DNA from: JAAXIE01 sp965263155
GTDB taxonomy: Bacteria; Chloroflexota; Dehalococcoidia; Lucifugimonadales; JAAXIE01
Length of the DNA stretch: 64,000 bases
Direction: 5' to 3'
NCBI GenBank assembly: GCA_965263155.1
Contig: OZ253586.1
Span: 744,001-808,000 of the forward strand
The notes beneath the pieces are model-generated. The model saw only the letters and a program-made list of their open reading frames with translations. It ran no database searches and was not told where the DNA came from. The translations under genes and the position numbers were made by a program. Below, piece by piece: positions 1 through 8,648 of this stretch (position 1 is the first letter of the stretch; every line of letters begins with the position of its first letter).

Positions 1-681
1 GCCCTTGGCCAAGGCGAAGATGTCCAGGCGCGAAACACCCTGCAGGATGCTGCGATCAGTGGGGGTGCGGATCACACCGTCGGTGACGATGAAGAAGTTG
101 CCCGACGTGTTCTCTGAAATATTGCCGTCCAAGTCCAGCAGCACAGCTTGGGCTTCGGGGTCGAGGTCAGTGGCCTCCAGCTCGGCCATGGAGAAGTTCA
201 TGCGGCTGTAGTGCTTCAGCTTGGGCTCCAAGGAGTTGGCGGAGTAGCTGCGTGTGCGCGGGAAGATGACGGGCACGCCGTCGTTGTACTGGTGGGCGAA
301 CTCCCGGAATTCAATCGGCTTCACTTGGATGCAAAGCGTTGCGGGGGCAGGGGTATTGATTCGGGCAGGGGATGGAGCGTAGCCACGTACCAAAGTATGC
401 CAGACCATGGAGTCGCCGCCGTCTTGGGGCGGGTTCCGTCGAATCACCTCGTGGGTGACCTCTTCCATATCTTCTTGGGACATGCCGGGGTCTATGCGGG
501 CGTATTTTAGAGACCGGTACAATCGGTCGATGTGCTCACCCAAGCGGTGCACCCGCCCCCCGAAGGTGCGGGAGACATCGTAGATGGTGTCGCCTCGTCG
601 GAAAGCCCGATCGGAAATGTGAATCCTGCACTCGCTGTCGGGTACAAAGTCGCCGTTGAAATAGGAGATTGGCTCCGCCAT
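1..681 (-). CDS. Class IV aminotransferase (branched-chain/D-amino-acid type), 3' end cut by window edge
   Basis: A PLP-dependent aminotransferase that would move an amino group between a branched-chain or D-amino acid and a 2-oxo acid. The 227 visible residues begin MAEPISYFNGDFVPD and carry the fold-type IV hallmarks: an early RRGDTIYDV segment, a lysine in LKHYSRMN at the position expected for Schiff-base formation, and ENTSGNFFIV, the conserved E-x-SGxNxF loop. The ATG at 681 opens the homologous region directly. The frame runs off the left edge, so about the last quarter of a normal 290-300 residue protein is missing. Substrate specificity (IlvE, Dat or aminodeoxychorismate lyase-like) cannot be decided from what is visible. 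Confidence 0.88.
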   Translation of the reverse strand, partial: MAEPISYFNGDFVPDSECRIHISDRAFRRGDTIYDVSRTFGGRVHRLGEHIDRLYRSLKYARIDPGMSQEDMEEVTHEVIRRNPPQDGGDSMVWHTLVRGYAPSPARINTPAPATLCIQVKPIEFREFAHQYNDGVPVIFPRTRSYSANSLEPKLKHYSRMNFSMAELEATDLDPEAQAVLLDLDGNISENTSGNFFIVTDGVIRTPTDRSILQGVSRLDIFALAKG

Positions 682-783
682 CGGTTCACCTCTCATCTTG
701 ATATCGTTGGGTTGGCTGCGATCCGGTAGGGGTGATTCGCGAATCACCCCTACGACCCCATTACAATCGCCACTACGACTGCA

Positions 784-1203
784 TCAGAGGGCCGTCCCGT
801 AGATGTGGTCCGGCACCACCACGATTATCGAGCGCCGGTCGTCGCGCATCGCTTGGTCGTACTCATCCCAGTTGGAGTGGTCCGAGCCGGACGCGGCGCG
901 GTAGGCGTCGCGCAGGGCCATGCGGAACTCCTCAGGCTCGGTGTTGTCCGCCGACATGATTTCGGCGCGGCCCTGCAATACCACAAAGCCCCACCAGCTC
1001 TCGCGGGAGACCAGCAGTGTACAACGCGGGTCGCGCCGCAGGTTCTTCAGCTTGACCCGGTCTTCGGTCACGGTAAAGCCGATGCCCTCGCGGAATGGGC
1101 CGCAGCTTATGATGCTCATCTGCACGGAGCCATCGCGACGGAAGGTGCTGAGCACCCCACGATGTGTGGTCTTAGCGAACTCGACTACGCTTTCAGGGAG
1201 CAT
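784..1203 (-). CDS. PPOX-class flavin/F420-dependent oxidoreductase
   Basis: A 139-residue split-barrel protein of the pyridoxamine 5'-phosphate oxidase superfamily. The N-terminal HRGVLSTFRRDGSVQMSII and the following VKLKNLRRDPRCTLLVS segments are the characteristic strands that bind FMN or F420 in this family, and the length fits the small PPOX-class enzymes. These proteins reduce or oxidise diverse small molecules with F420 or FMN; the substrate here is unknown. It lies alone between the aminotransferase and a broken hicB gene on the same strand, with about 100 bp upstream of the former, so a shared transcript is possible but not shown. Confidence 0.8.
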   Translation of the reverse strand: MLPESVVEFAKTTHRGVLSTFRRDGSVQMSIISCGPFREGIGFTVTEDRVKLKNLRRDPRCTLLVSRESWWGFVVLQGRAEIMSADNTEPEEFRMALRDAYRAASGSDHSNWDEYDQAMRDDRRSIIVVVPDHIYGTAL

Positions 1204-1220
1204 CGTGCCTCCTACGCCTT

Positions 1221-1638
1221 CTATGCAAGTCTACTCGCGACCTCTGCCAAGGCCGCATGCGCCAGAAATCCAGAGCGCGTTTCTCCAGATCTGGCAGCCG
1301 CGCTGTCTACTGCGGTGACGATATGCTCGGGCAATGTGATGTCCACTTGCACGGGTTTGCCCAGAGATGCCCCAGACGAGCCGGACAGGTCTACGTCGAC
1401 GAAGCCCCACATCCCGTCCGCGTAAGTCCGGGTTGGCTTGGTACTCCTCCAGGGGGCGCTCCTTGGGGATGGGCTGGTCCTCCAGCAAGCATCCCTCGAT
1501 GTGACAGACGATTGCTTCGCGGGCATTGGCGAATGCTTCGTCCAAGGTGTCGCCGCCCGAAAAGCAACCGGGCAGGCCTGGAACAGTCACCCCATAACTA
1601 CTCCCAGGGTCCTTGTACACTACGATTGTGTATCTCAT
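1221..1638 (-). pseudogene. hicB-type antitoxin, frameshifted
   Basis: The N-terminal half (MRYTIVVYKDPGSSYGVTVP, then LPGCFSGGDTLDEAFANARE) is the HicB RNase-H-like fold. The C-terminal half, GMWGFVDVDLSG through ITLPEHIVTAVD and RSGFLAHAAL, is the HicB domain that ends in a ribbon-helix-helix-like tail, but it lies in another frame. The switch falls near 1420-1430, where the protein should read from EEYQANP into YADGMWGF; a single-base indel would restore one 130-140 residue protein. The start ATG at 1638 has a GGATGAGG-type site in front. No hicA toxin is visible on either side, so this is an orphan. It is either a decayed antitoxin or a sequencing/assembly indel. Confidence 0.75.
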
Positions 1639-1681
1639 CCTCATCCCTTGGCAAGCAGGCGCCAATAAGAAGGACGTGCCA

Positions 1682-2533
1682 TCACAAGCGGTCCTGCAGG
1701 AACCTCAACAAGCGCGGGGCAAGGTAAGCAGTGTGGCTGCGTGGCTCGTCTAGGGGGTCGGACATCCAAAAGTGGGGTGCGCCTGGCACGATGACGGTGC
1801 GGGTGAAGAACCCAGCCTGCTTCAGCGCGTTGACGAAGGTCTCGGACTGGGACTCGTGGTCGACGATGTCGTCCTCCGAGCCCCACACGACCAGAAAGGC
1901 GGTCTGGTTGTTGTCTACCGTGGTGTAAGTCATGGGGGAGGCCTCGTAGAAGAGCCACTTGCTCTCCATGGGGCTCTTCCCCAGCAGAGCTTGTGTAATC
2001 TGGTCCAAGGGCCGGCTCACTTGGTCGTGTTTCCACTGGGCCATCATGTCGTACACACCGTAGATGCCGACCACTGTCTTCACCGAGGTGCTGACTCCGG
2101 CGTAGGGGTCGTCGGGGTAGGCGTCGGCGAAGAGGGGCGTGTCGCCTGCCAAGGCCGTCAGGGCAGTGAGGTGGGCGCCTGCCGAATCGCCGATGAGGCC
2201 GATGCGGTCGGGGTCGACGCGCAGTTCCTCGCTCTTGCTCTTCAGGAACTGCACAGCTGCCCTTGTGTCGTGCACCGACGCTGGGTAGCGATTCTTGTCC
2301 CCTTGCAGCAGCCGGTAGTTGACGGAGAAGAGGGCGTAGCCCCGCTCCGCTAGGTACGGCCCCCAATATTGGTAGCTCTGGGAGGAGCCCAGTTTCCAGC
2401 CCCCACCGTGAAGGGCCACAATGACCGGGAAGTTGCCTGCCCCTTCAGGGGAATAGAAGTCGCCGGTCAGGGCGTCCCCGTCGTGGACGCCGAACTCCAT
2501 ATCCCGCTTGATGCTTATCTGTGCTTGGGCCAT
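1682..2533 (-). CDS. Alpha/beta hydrolase, carboxylesterase/hormone-sensitive-lipase-like
   Basis: A 283-residue cytoplasmic esterase of the alpha/beta hydrolase fold. HGGGW at residues 42-46 forms the oxyanion hole, GDSAG at 115-119 holds the nucleophile Ser117, the GSEDDIVD segment supplies the likely acid and PGAPHFW the histidine. No signal peptide is present. The family hydrolyses short-chain esters, often feruloyl, acetyl or N-formyl-kynurenine groups; the true substrate is not predictable. It is transcribed away from typA, with about 300 bp between the two divergent starts that hold a dispersed palindrome. Confidence 0.85.
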   Translation of the reverse strand: MAQAQISIKRDMEFGVHDGDALTGDFYSPEGAGNFPVIVALHGGGWKLGSSQSYQYWGPYLAERGYALFSVNYRLLQGDKNRYPASVHDTRAAVQFLKSKSEELRVDPDRIGLIGDSAGAHLTALTALAGDTPLFADAYPDDPYAGVSTSVKTVVGIYGVYDMMAQWKHDQVSRPLDQITQALLGKSPMESKWLFYEASPMTYTTVDNNQTAFLVVWGSEDDIVDHESQSETFVNALKQAGFFTRTVIVPGAPHFWMSDPLDEPRSHTAYLAPRLLRFLQDRL

Positions 2534-2660
2534 GAGCCACCTCGGAGGGACAGATTTATCACCTTTATCACCACGTGGCTAAAGCTAGCACCACCAAGGG
2601 GCTGGGTCAATTCGGGGCAGGCACCGAGATACTCGCCCCGTCATTCCTAACTTTAACCAA

Positions 2661-2692
2661 GTCGCTGGATTCCGGCTTTCGCCGGAATGACT
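2661..2692. repeat. Dispersed palindrome, family A, copy 1
   Basis: The hairpin ATTCCGGCTTTCGCCGGAAT is followed by GA, with GTCATTCC about 30 bp upstream. The same module recurs between genes near 7485, 19041, 26383, 27475 and 39614. It lies between two divergent genes and overlaps no coding region. Confidence 0.75.
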
Positions 2693-2831
2693 GGTCAAAT
2701 GCGATTCTCCGGCTGTCATTCAATCTATTAGGGCCATTAAGGGGCCAAAGCTCTTCCTAAACTGCGGATTGTTCATGGATATAGGCTCCGACAGCAGGCC
2801 CGCCCTGCTGCTATGATGAGGGGTGGGGTGA

Positions 2832-4676
2832 TTGAATTTGAGTGAGTGCCAAAACAACGCTATTCGTAACCTGGCTATCATAGCCCATGTCGACCACGGC
2901 AAGACCACACTGGTCGACGCGCTGTTGAAACAGGGCCAAGTCTTCAGGGCCCACCAACAGGTGGGCGAATTGATGATGGACGCAAATCCCTTGGAGAGGG
3001 AACGTGGCATTACGATCCTAGCCAAGAACGCCTCTGTTTCCTATGGCGGAGTTCGTATCAACATCATCGACACGCCGGGACACGCTGACTTCAGCGGTGA
3101 GGTGGAACGCATCATGAACATGGCCGATGGCTGCCTGCTGCTGGTGGACGCCGTCGACGGCCCCATGCCTCAGACTACCTATGTGTTGCGCCAAGCCCTC
3201 CAGCAGAACGTGAGGCCGATGGTTGTCATCAACAAGACCGACCGCCCCGAGGCTCGTGTGGCGGAGGTGGTTGGGTTGGTGCAGGACCTGTTCCTAGAGC
3301 TGGCTACCAGTGACGAACAACTGGATTTTCCGGTGCTGTATGCGTCGGCGCGTCAGGGCTATGCCACGACAGACCCGGACACGCCGGGGTTGGACATGCA
3401 ACCCCTGTTCGAAGCCATCCTACAGTCGGTGCCTGCGCCTATCGGCGATCCGAACGCTCCTCTCCAGATGCTGGTAGCTGCCTTGGACTACGACAACTAC
3501 CTAGGTCAAGTCTCTGTGGGTCGAATTTCCAATGGCACGCTACGGCCGCGGGAGGATGTGGTCCTGCTGGGCCGCGGTGGCGAGACTAGCACGCATAACG
3601 TGGACCGCGTCTTTGTGTTCCGCGGTATGGAGCGGGTTGAGGTGCCCGAGGCCCAAGTCGGGGACATCGTGGCCATCACCGGGCCGGAAGGGGTGTCCAT
3701 TGGCGACACCATTGCGTCGCCGGAATGCCCGGAGGCCCTTCCGACCATCGACATCAACGAACCCACGGTGCGCATGACTTTCGGCGTGAGCACTTCCCCA
3801 TTCATGGGGCGGGACGGCGTCCATTGCACTTCCCGCACCCTGCACGAGCGCCTGATTCGAGAACTGCGCACCAATGTCAGCTTACGCGTGGATCCCACAC
3901 CCAGCGCCGATGTGTTCGTCGTGTCCGGACGGGGCGAACTGCACCTGTCCATCCTAGTCGAGACCATGCGCCGCGAACAGTTTGAGTTCCAAGTGTCCCG
4001 TCCTACACCTGTCAATAAAGTGATCGACGGCAAGGTTTGCGAGCCATACGAGATACTCAATATCAGCACTCAAGTGGAGTATGTGGGGGCGTTGACCGAG
4101 CACCTCTCGGCCCATTTGGCCCAACTCCGGGACATGCGGTACGACGACAACGGTTCGGTCCACATGGAATTCAAGATACCCACCCGTGGCCTGATCGGAT
4201 TCAACGCATTCTTCCTACGGACTGCGCGTGGCGACGGATTAAAGAGCAGCATCTTCACGTCCTATGAGCCCATGGAGGGCGAGATAAGGTCCCAACGTGG
4301 CGGTGCACTGGTGGCGTCCGAGCGGGGCGTGGCTGTCACATACGGCCTGCTGAATGCCCAAGGCAGGGGCGACACGTTTATCGATCCAGGCGCCACGGTC
4401 TATGAAGGGATGGTTATCGGCTCCCAACGCCGCGAAGGTGACATCGAGATCAACGTGTGCAAGGAAAAGAAGCTGACCAATATGCGCTCCTCGACGGCCG
4501 ACGTGGCCAAGCGCCTAAACGCCACTGTTAGGATGAGCCTCGAGGAAGCCTTGGCGTTCATCGCCGACGATGAGCTGCTGGAAGTCACGCCTCTGAATCT
4601 CCGCCTCCGCAAGGCAGAGCTTTCAGTCTTGGACCGTAAGCGGCACCGTCGCGACGGGGCCCGGGCTCGCGACTAA
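2832..4676 (+). CDS. typA: Ribosome-associated GTPase TypA/BipA
   Basis: A 614-residue translational GTPase that binds the ribosome and supports 50S assembly and stress or cold adaptation. G1 is AHVDHGKT at residues 18-25, followed by RGITI (G2), DTPGH (G3) and NKTD (G4). Then come the EF-G-like domain II, domain III (GRGELHLSILVETMRREQFEFQ spans it), domain V and the TypA-specific C-terminal domain (GLIGF, with the RGGALVASERG and TNMRSS segments). Length matches the family (about 600-615). The start is a TTG at 2832 behind GGGGTGGGGTGA; a second TTG lies at 2838. It is a single-gene unit with no recognisable terminator. Confidence 0.97.
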   Translation: MNLSECQNNAIRNLAIIAHVDHGKTTLVDALLKQGQVFRAHQQVGELMMDANPLERERGITILAKNASVSYGGVRINIIDTPGHADFSGEVERIMNMADGCLLLVDAVDGPMPQTTYVLRQALQQNVRPMVVINKTDRPEARVAEVVGLVQDLFLELATSDEQLDFPVLYASARQGYATTDPDTPGLDMQPLFEAILQSVPAPIGDPNAPLQMLVAALDYDNYLGQVSVGRISNGTLRPREDVVLLGRGGETSTHNVDRVFVFRGMERVEVPEAQVGDIVAITGPEGVSIGDTIASPECPEALPTIDINEPTVRMTFGVSTSPFMGRDGVHCTSRTLHERLIRELRTNVSLRVDPTPSADVFVVSGRGELHLSILVETMRREQFEFQVSRPTPVNKVIDGKVCEPYEILNISTQVEYVGALTEHLSAHLAQLRDMRYDDNGSVHMEFKIPTRGLIGFNAFFLRTARGDGLKSSIFTSYEPMEGEIRSQRGGALVASERGVAVTYGLLNAQGRGDTFIDPGATVYEGMVIGSQRREGDIEINVCKEKKLTNMRSSTADVAKRLNATVRMSLEEALAFIADDELLEVTPLNLRLRKAELSVLDRKRHRRDGARARD

Positions 4677-4950
4677 TAGCCCCGTTCAACGCTTACACGT
4701 CACAATATCCCCTCTGGGATGTCCTCAAGGGAAGAATCACCGTAGTCTCGCAAGTCTACGCCTACTACAAGCCGGATCTGCGCGGCGAGACCTTGGCGGG
4801 TGCGATGACGGTGACAGAGTAGCGGCTTCTTCTCTCATGCCAAGGAGAAGCAGAATCGAAATCTCTGCTGCTGGCGAGCTGCGTGTGGCGACGGCTGCCC
4901 CACATGCACTAGCTCTGTCATGTAGGGCATCCACCTAAGACGTGATTTGC

Positions 4951-5535
4951 CTAAGGCACGCAGCTATGCTGCTTGGGGGGGCTGCATTCTAGTGTCAGCG
5001 AGAAGCCGGGATTCATTTCCAAAAACCTGATAGTAACCTCGGTCCCGTCTCTCCAGAGAAGTTGGTACTCTTTGTGGAGTGCCATAGCGTGCCAAGGAGC
5101 CACAGAGCCATTGACTGACACATCGCCCCGGTTGGAAATGTGGAAGTTGCCCCCACTAATGTGAATTGTACCCACGGTGGGATGTTTGATGCTTCCAGTC
5201 CTGTCCCCCGATCGTATTGGTATGACGACCTGCTCCCACTCAGATTTTAGTGATGGCAGGATGAGTGGTAGTTTGTAGTGCTCCCTGTCCGGTTGGTACT
5301 CGCTGACCGACTCAGCTTGGTGGCCCGGTGCAACGGCCTCCACTCGCATCGGCTCCTTGTCGCAGTACAGCAGCGGCACTGACGCTGTTCCATCTTCAGC
5401 GCTTGTACTATCTGAGTTGAGTCCGCTATAGACATATGTGGCGCGCACATGGGCTCCTGGAATCGCGATGCCCATGTCGTCACTGACGGTGACTTCAATA
5501 GGTGACAGGCTCGACTCCGTCGTAGGGGTAACCAT
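4951..5535 (-). CDS. Unknown protein with an N-terminal Ig-like/carboxypeptidase-regulatory-like domain
   Basis: A 194-residue protein that I cannot assign to a named family. Residues 10-75 (IEVTVSDDMGIAIPGAHVRA and the following GTASVPL segment) read like a carboxypeptidase-regulatory or bacterial Ig-like beta-sandwich, which usually acts in protein display or binding. The second half is beta-rich with no catalytic motif. No signal peptide or membrane helix is visible. It is codirectional with, and about 115 bp downstream of, the HTH/metallopeptidase gene that starts at 6789, so that protein may influence it. The start is the ATG at 5535. Confidence 0.55.
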   Translation of the reverse strand: MVTPTTESSLSPIEVTVSDDMGIAIPGAHVRATYVYSGLNSDSTSAEDGTASVPLLYCDKEPMRVEAVAPGHQAESVSEYQPDREHYKLPLILPSLKSEWEQVVIPIRSGDRTGSIKHPTVGTIHISGGNFHISNRGDVSVNGSVAPWHAMALHKEYQLLWRDGTEVTIRFLEMNPGFSLTLECSPPKQHSCVP

Positions 5536-5649
5536 CGTATCCTCCGGCGTGGCGTAGTATTTGCCTTCTGATTACACAGTTTTAGGCTGTCACACCATCG
5601 GGAGTGCACTATATGGTACCTATGTAGTGTCAAGGTACAGTGTTCCCAG

Positions 5650-6789
5650 TTAATCTGCGAATAGTCTCTTCACTTCCCCAGTGCCAACAAACTGAGACAG
5701 TAACCGGTAGTTGCCTCGCTCGTGTCGGGCGCGGCCGGCAACTATGGCGGGGTGGATACCTATCTGATATGCCAGGGCCATCACTGCCATCGGCGAGGAC
5801 TCTTCCGAAACTTCGCTTTGGGTCCAAATATCGTTTGGTATAAGCGTCCCAGTTGCTATATCGTCGGCTTCGAGTTCCTCCTGAGTGGTGCCGGCCAGCT
5901 TAAGATCGTCGATAAACGCATGATTGTTTCCGGACAAGTGTCGGGTTGCATGAACCAGCTCATGGAGTAAAACCCACCAGAAGTTATCGATCCGGTCGTA
6001 CCGTAGCGTCATACCGATCACGGGACACCCGTCAGCAGCCCGCATGGCGGTACCATCCAAGTGCGTTCCGGGCAAGTGTGGGACTATCTCGACCGTAATC
6101 CCTCGTTCAGTAAGGAAGTCAACGGCTCGGCGGGGGCCATCGGAAGATGGACTGAGCTTAACTACCGCATTGAGGAGGTCAGAGGGATTGTCTTGGAGTC
6201 GGTATTCAACGCCAACCCCCCGTTCCTTAGCTTGCGCCAAGACCTGCCAGCACCATGCATTCAAAGCGTAAGGATTCGTCATAGCATTAGCGCGCTTATG
6301 ATCAGTTTTGTGGTATAGGGCAGTCGGCGTTTCGGAGAGACAAGCTCTATCCATCAACCCTGTCACCAACTCTTCTGCATGGTCTCGCAGATTGCCTTTC
6401 CTCTCGATCCAACCCCGCTTTGCCATCTCGTTCAGTGGAAATCGCCGCCAGTCGATCGGGGTTTCGACATCCGCTGCTTTGACCACTGGTTCTTTCAGCA
6501 ACTCCTCTGCAGGTATTCCGAGATGACGATGGAGGGCTCTTGCCATAGGCATGGTGATGGTCCGACTCCCCGACAGCACTTCCGAGACTTTGGACCTACT
6601 ACCAATCATCGGCACTAGGTCCCTTTGAGTCAGGCCTTTTTGATCCATATAGAATCTAATGGCTGCCACGGGACCTTCGAAGTCAGGCCTCAGGGTCTCA
6701 TTGGATTCAGGTTCACCGTGTGCGCTTAAGGATTGTGATGCTGTTCTAGACAGTTGCTTACTACTAGTGTCCTCAGCTGCGTCCTCCAT
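5650..6789 (-). CDS. HTH regulator fused to an ImmA/IrrE-type zinc metallopeptidase domain
   Basis: A 379-residue regulator. Residues 41-100 form an XRE/HigA-like helix-turn-helix (MDQKGLTQRDLVPMIGSRSK then VSEVLSGSRTITMPMARALH). HELVH at residues 276-280 is the HExxH zinc site of the ImmA/IrrE (DUF955) peptidases, and a downstream ELEADDIA segment supplies the third ligand. Proteins of this layout are either HigA-type antitoxins with extra domains or regulators that cleave a partner repressor. No RelE/HigB-like toxin lies next to it. The downstream neighbour is the unknown gene ending at 4951. The N-terminal 35 residues are polar and probably disordered. Confidence 0.8.
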   Translation of the reverse strand: MEDAAEDTSSKQLSRTASQSLSAHGEPESNETLRPDFEGPVAAIRFYMDQKGLTQRDLVPMIGSRSKVSEVLSGSRTITMPMARALHRHLGIPAEELLKEPVVKAADVETPIDWRRFPLNEMAKRGWIERKGNLRDHAEELVTGLMDRACLSETPTALYHKTDHKRANAMTNPYALNAWCWQVLAQAKERGVGVEYRLQDNPSDLLNAVVKLSPSSDGPRRAVDFLTERGITVEIVPHLPGTHLDGTAMRAADGCPVIGMTLRYDRIDNFWWVLLHELVHATRHLSGNNHAFIDDLKLAGTTQEELEADDIATGTLIPNDIWTQSEVSEESSPMAVMALAYQIGIHPAIVAGRARHERGNYRLLSQFVGTGEVKRLFAD

Positions 6790-7250
6790 AGATTCGCCTC
6801 GGTTGCGTTCTTGCAGATGGAACCTTATCGGCTAACTGGTAAGGCGTTCCCGGTATTATGCGATTGTAGCAGCGTCCGACGGAGCGTACACCGCAAGTTG
6901 AAGAGCTTGGAATGCACGTGAAGATCAATTCGCAAGTTTCAACGGGAATCAACTCTCCAAGGAAAGGATTGCAAGGCCGATAGGCGGCCTTACTTTGGGG
7001 GCAGTTCGGGGCGCTCAGTCGGCAACATACATGAGGGCAGGATGCGGGAACCGGACAAGAGAGAAAGAGCGTACGTCGGAAAGGAAGGAGGCCTTGGCCT
7101 TAGCCAATGCCTGCGGATCTCTCGCAGAGAGGATGTGGCAACCGACACCTAGGCATCAGAAGCAGAGAATAATTCTAAGACAGGTTTAGGAAGAGGCAAG
7201 GGTGGTCAGAGGCATTTCTTACGAATTGCGTCGTGCCCATGGAGGCACGG
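6790..7250. other. Gene-poor stretch
   Basis: I see no convincing gene. The only open frame (6995-7189, plus) has low-complexity composition and no recognisable motif. The right end is the terminator side of the SEC-C gene. Confidence 0.5.
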
Positions 7251-7415
7251 TTATCCGCCGTGGCACCGCTTGTACTTCTTGCCGCTGCCACAAGGGCATG
7301 GCGTATTGCGCCCCAGCTTGCCGTGACGTTGCAGAATGAGCCTACGCTCCTCGCAGTCCTTGCAGGTACAGGCTGGCGGATGGTCGGTGTACCAGTTGGT
7401 TCTAGGCATGGTCAT
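7251..7415 (-). CDS. Small SEC-C motif protein
   Basis: A protein of about 54 residues that ends in a complete SEC-C motif, GRNTPCPCGSGKKYKRCHG, the zinc-binding tail best known from SecA. An earlier CTCKDCEE forms a second possible metal-binding cysteine pair. The ATG at 7415 (a second one follows at 7409) has CGAGGAACGACC in front; the upstream codons in the same frame look unrelated. Stand-alone SEC-C proteins are common but of unknown function; a role in protein quality control or as a metallochaperone is only a guess. Confidence 0.75.
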   Translation of the reverse strand: MTMPRTNWYTDHPPACTCKDCEERRLILQRHGKLGRNTPCPCGSGKKYKRCHGG

Positions 7416-7484
7416 GGTTGGTCGTTCCTCGTGGTTTCGTTGTTTCGGGATGAAAGTGTTCCCCACTTTCGGGGAGGCTACCGG

Positions 7485-7507
7485 ATTCCGGCCTTTGCCG
7501 GAATGAT
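7485..7507. repeat. Dispersed palindrome, family A, copy 2
   Basis: The hairpin ATTCCGGCCTTTGCCGGAAT is followed by GATG. It lies in the 110 bp between the SEC-C gene and the flavin oxidoreductase gene. Confidence 0.7.
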
Positions 7508-7527
7508 GATGTTGCGTAGTATCTTAC

Positions 7528-8595
7528 TCACCGGGCGTACTCTCCTGACCGGGGCGCGGCTACTGTGGGTGCCTGCAGGTTAAACCGCTCGGCGACCAGT
7601 TGATACGATGTCACACGCGCTTGGAAGTCGTAGCAATTGGTCACGATGCCTACGTTGGTGGTGTCGTACCGCGCCGCAGCCTGCACGATCAACTCCTCCA
7701 CCTGCTCGGGGTTGCCAACGATGTTGCCTACCGTATTGCGCTCAATGTAGATGCGCTCATCCTCCCGCAGAGGATAGCCTGCTGCCTCCTCCGGTGGCAG
7801 CAGCCCTTGGCGTTCGCCCAAAGCCATGCGCAGCCTGTCAATTCTGCGGCTGGTGGCTAGGTATTCCGCTTCTTCGGGGGTAGCAGCGCATATCACTTGA
7901 AGCGTAACGTTGACCTTTGGCTCTGACAGGAAGGGGGATGGCTTGAACTCCTGCCGGTACACTGATACGGCCTCCGGTCCGTGGAAGCCGGTCATCCCGA
8001 AGAAGTCGGCAAAGGAGAAGGGAAGCCCGAGGACTGCTGCCAACTGGGCGCTGTAGAAGCTGGAGCCCAACAGCCACACTTCCGGCGTGGACTCGGGTTC
8101 TGCACCGGGTTGCGCCCGGATGCTAGCGAAGGCCTGCTCGCCCACGGCGGCCCCCGTCAGGTATCCCATCAGGTCGGACACTTGCTGGGGAAACTTGTTG
8201 ATATCGGCTTGGGGGCGCGGGTAGACCAAGGCTGCCGAGGTGAGCCGGTCGCTGCCAGGAGCGCGCCCGATGCCAAGGTCGATCCGCCCAGGGAAGAAAG
8301 AGTCCAGCACCCTGAACTGCTCGGCTACTTTCAGCGACGAGTAGTGGGAGAGCATCACGCCGCCACTTCCCACGCGTATGGAGTTGGTGGCGCCGGCTAT
8401 CTGGCCGATCAGCACCTCGGGGCTGGTGCCTGCAAATGCGCCGGAGTTGTGGTGCTCAGCCACCCAGTAGCGGCTGTAGCCCAAGCCCTCGACGATTTGG
8501 GCTAGGCGCACTGTTTCCCGGAGGGCGTCGGCGGCTGAACCGCCCTTGCGCACGGGGGACTGGTCTACCACGCTAAGTTGGAACCCGCTAGACAA
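7528..8595 (-). CDS. LLM-class flavin-dependent oxidoreductase, MsnO8-like
   Basis: A bacterial-luciferase-fold (TIM barrel) oxidoreductase using FMNH2 or F420. The N-terminus FQLSVVDQSPVRKGGSA, followed by WVAEHHNSGAFAGTSPEVLI, RIRVGSGGVMLSHYSSLKVA-like strands and DLGIGRAPG, is typical of the MsnO8 subgroup. The protein is about 355 residues from the TTG at 8595, which begins just before the conserved strand; an alternative TTG at 8643 would add 16 residues and sits 5 bp after the Uma2 stop. Expected role: oxygenation of an organic substrate with reduced flavin. It is codirectional with the Uma2 gene. Confidence 0.85.
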   Translation of the reverse strand: MSSGFQLSVVDQSPVRKGGSAADALRETVRLAQIVEGLGYSRYWVAEHHNSGAFAGTSPEVLIGQIAGATNSIRVGSGGVMLSHYSSLKVAEQFRVLDSFFPGRIDLGIGRAPGSDRLTSAALVYPRPQADINKFPQQVSDLMGYLTGAAVGEQAFASIRAQPGAEPESTPEVWLLGSSFYSAQLAAVLGLPFSFADFFGMTGFHGPEAVSVYRQEFKPSPFLSEPKVNVTLQVICAATPEEAEYLATSRRIDRLRMALGERQGLLPPEEAAGYPLREDERIYIERNTVGNIVGNPEQVEELIVQAAARYDTTNVGIVTNCYDFQARVTSYQLVAERFNLQAPTVAAPRSGEYAR

Positions 8596-8648
8596 AACCT
8601 TGCTACCGCTCCGTTCCGGGGGCCACAGGCCAAGGCCTCGCAACGCGC

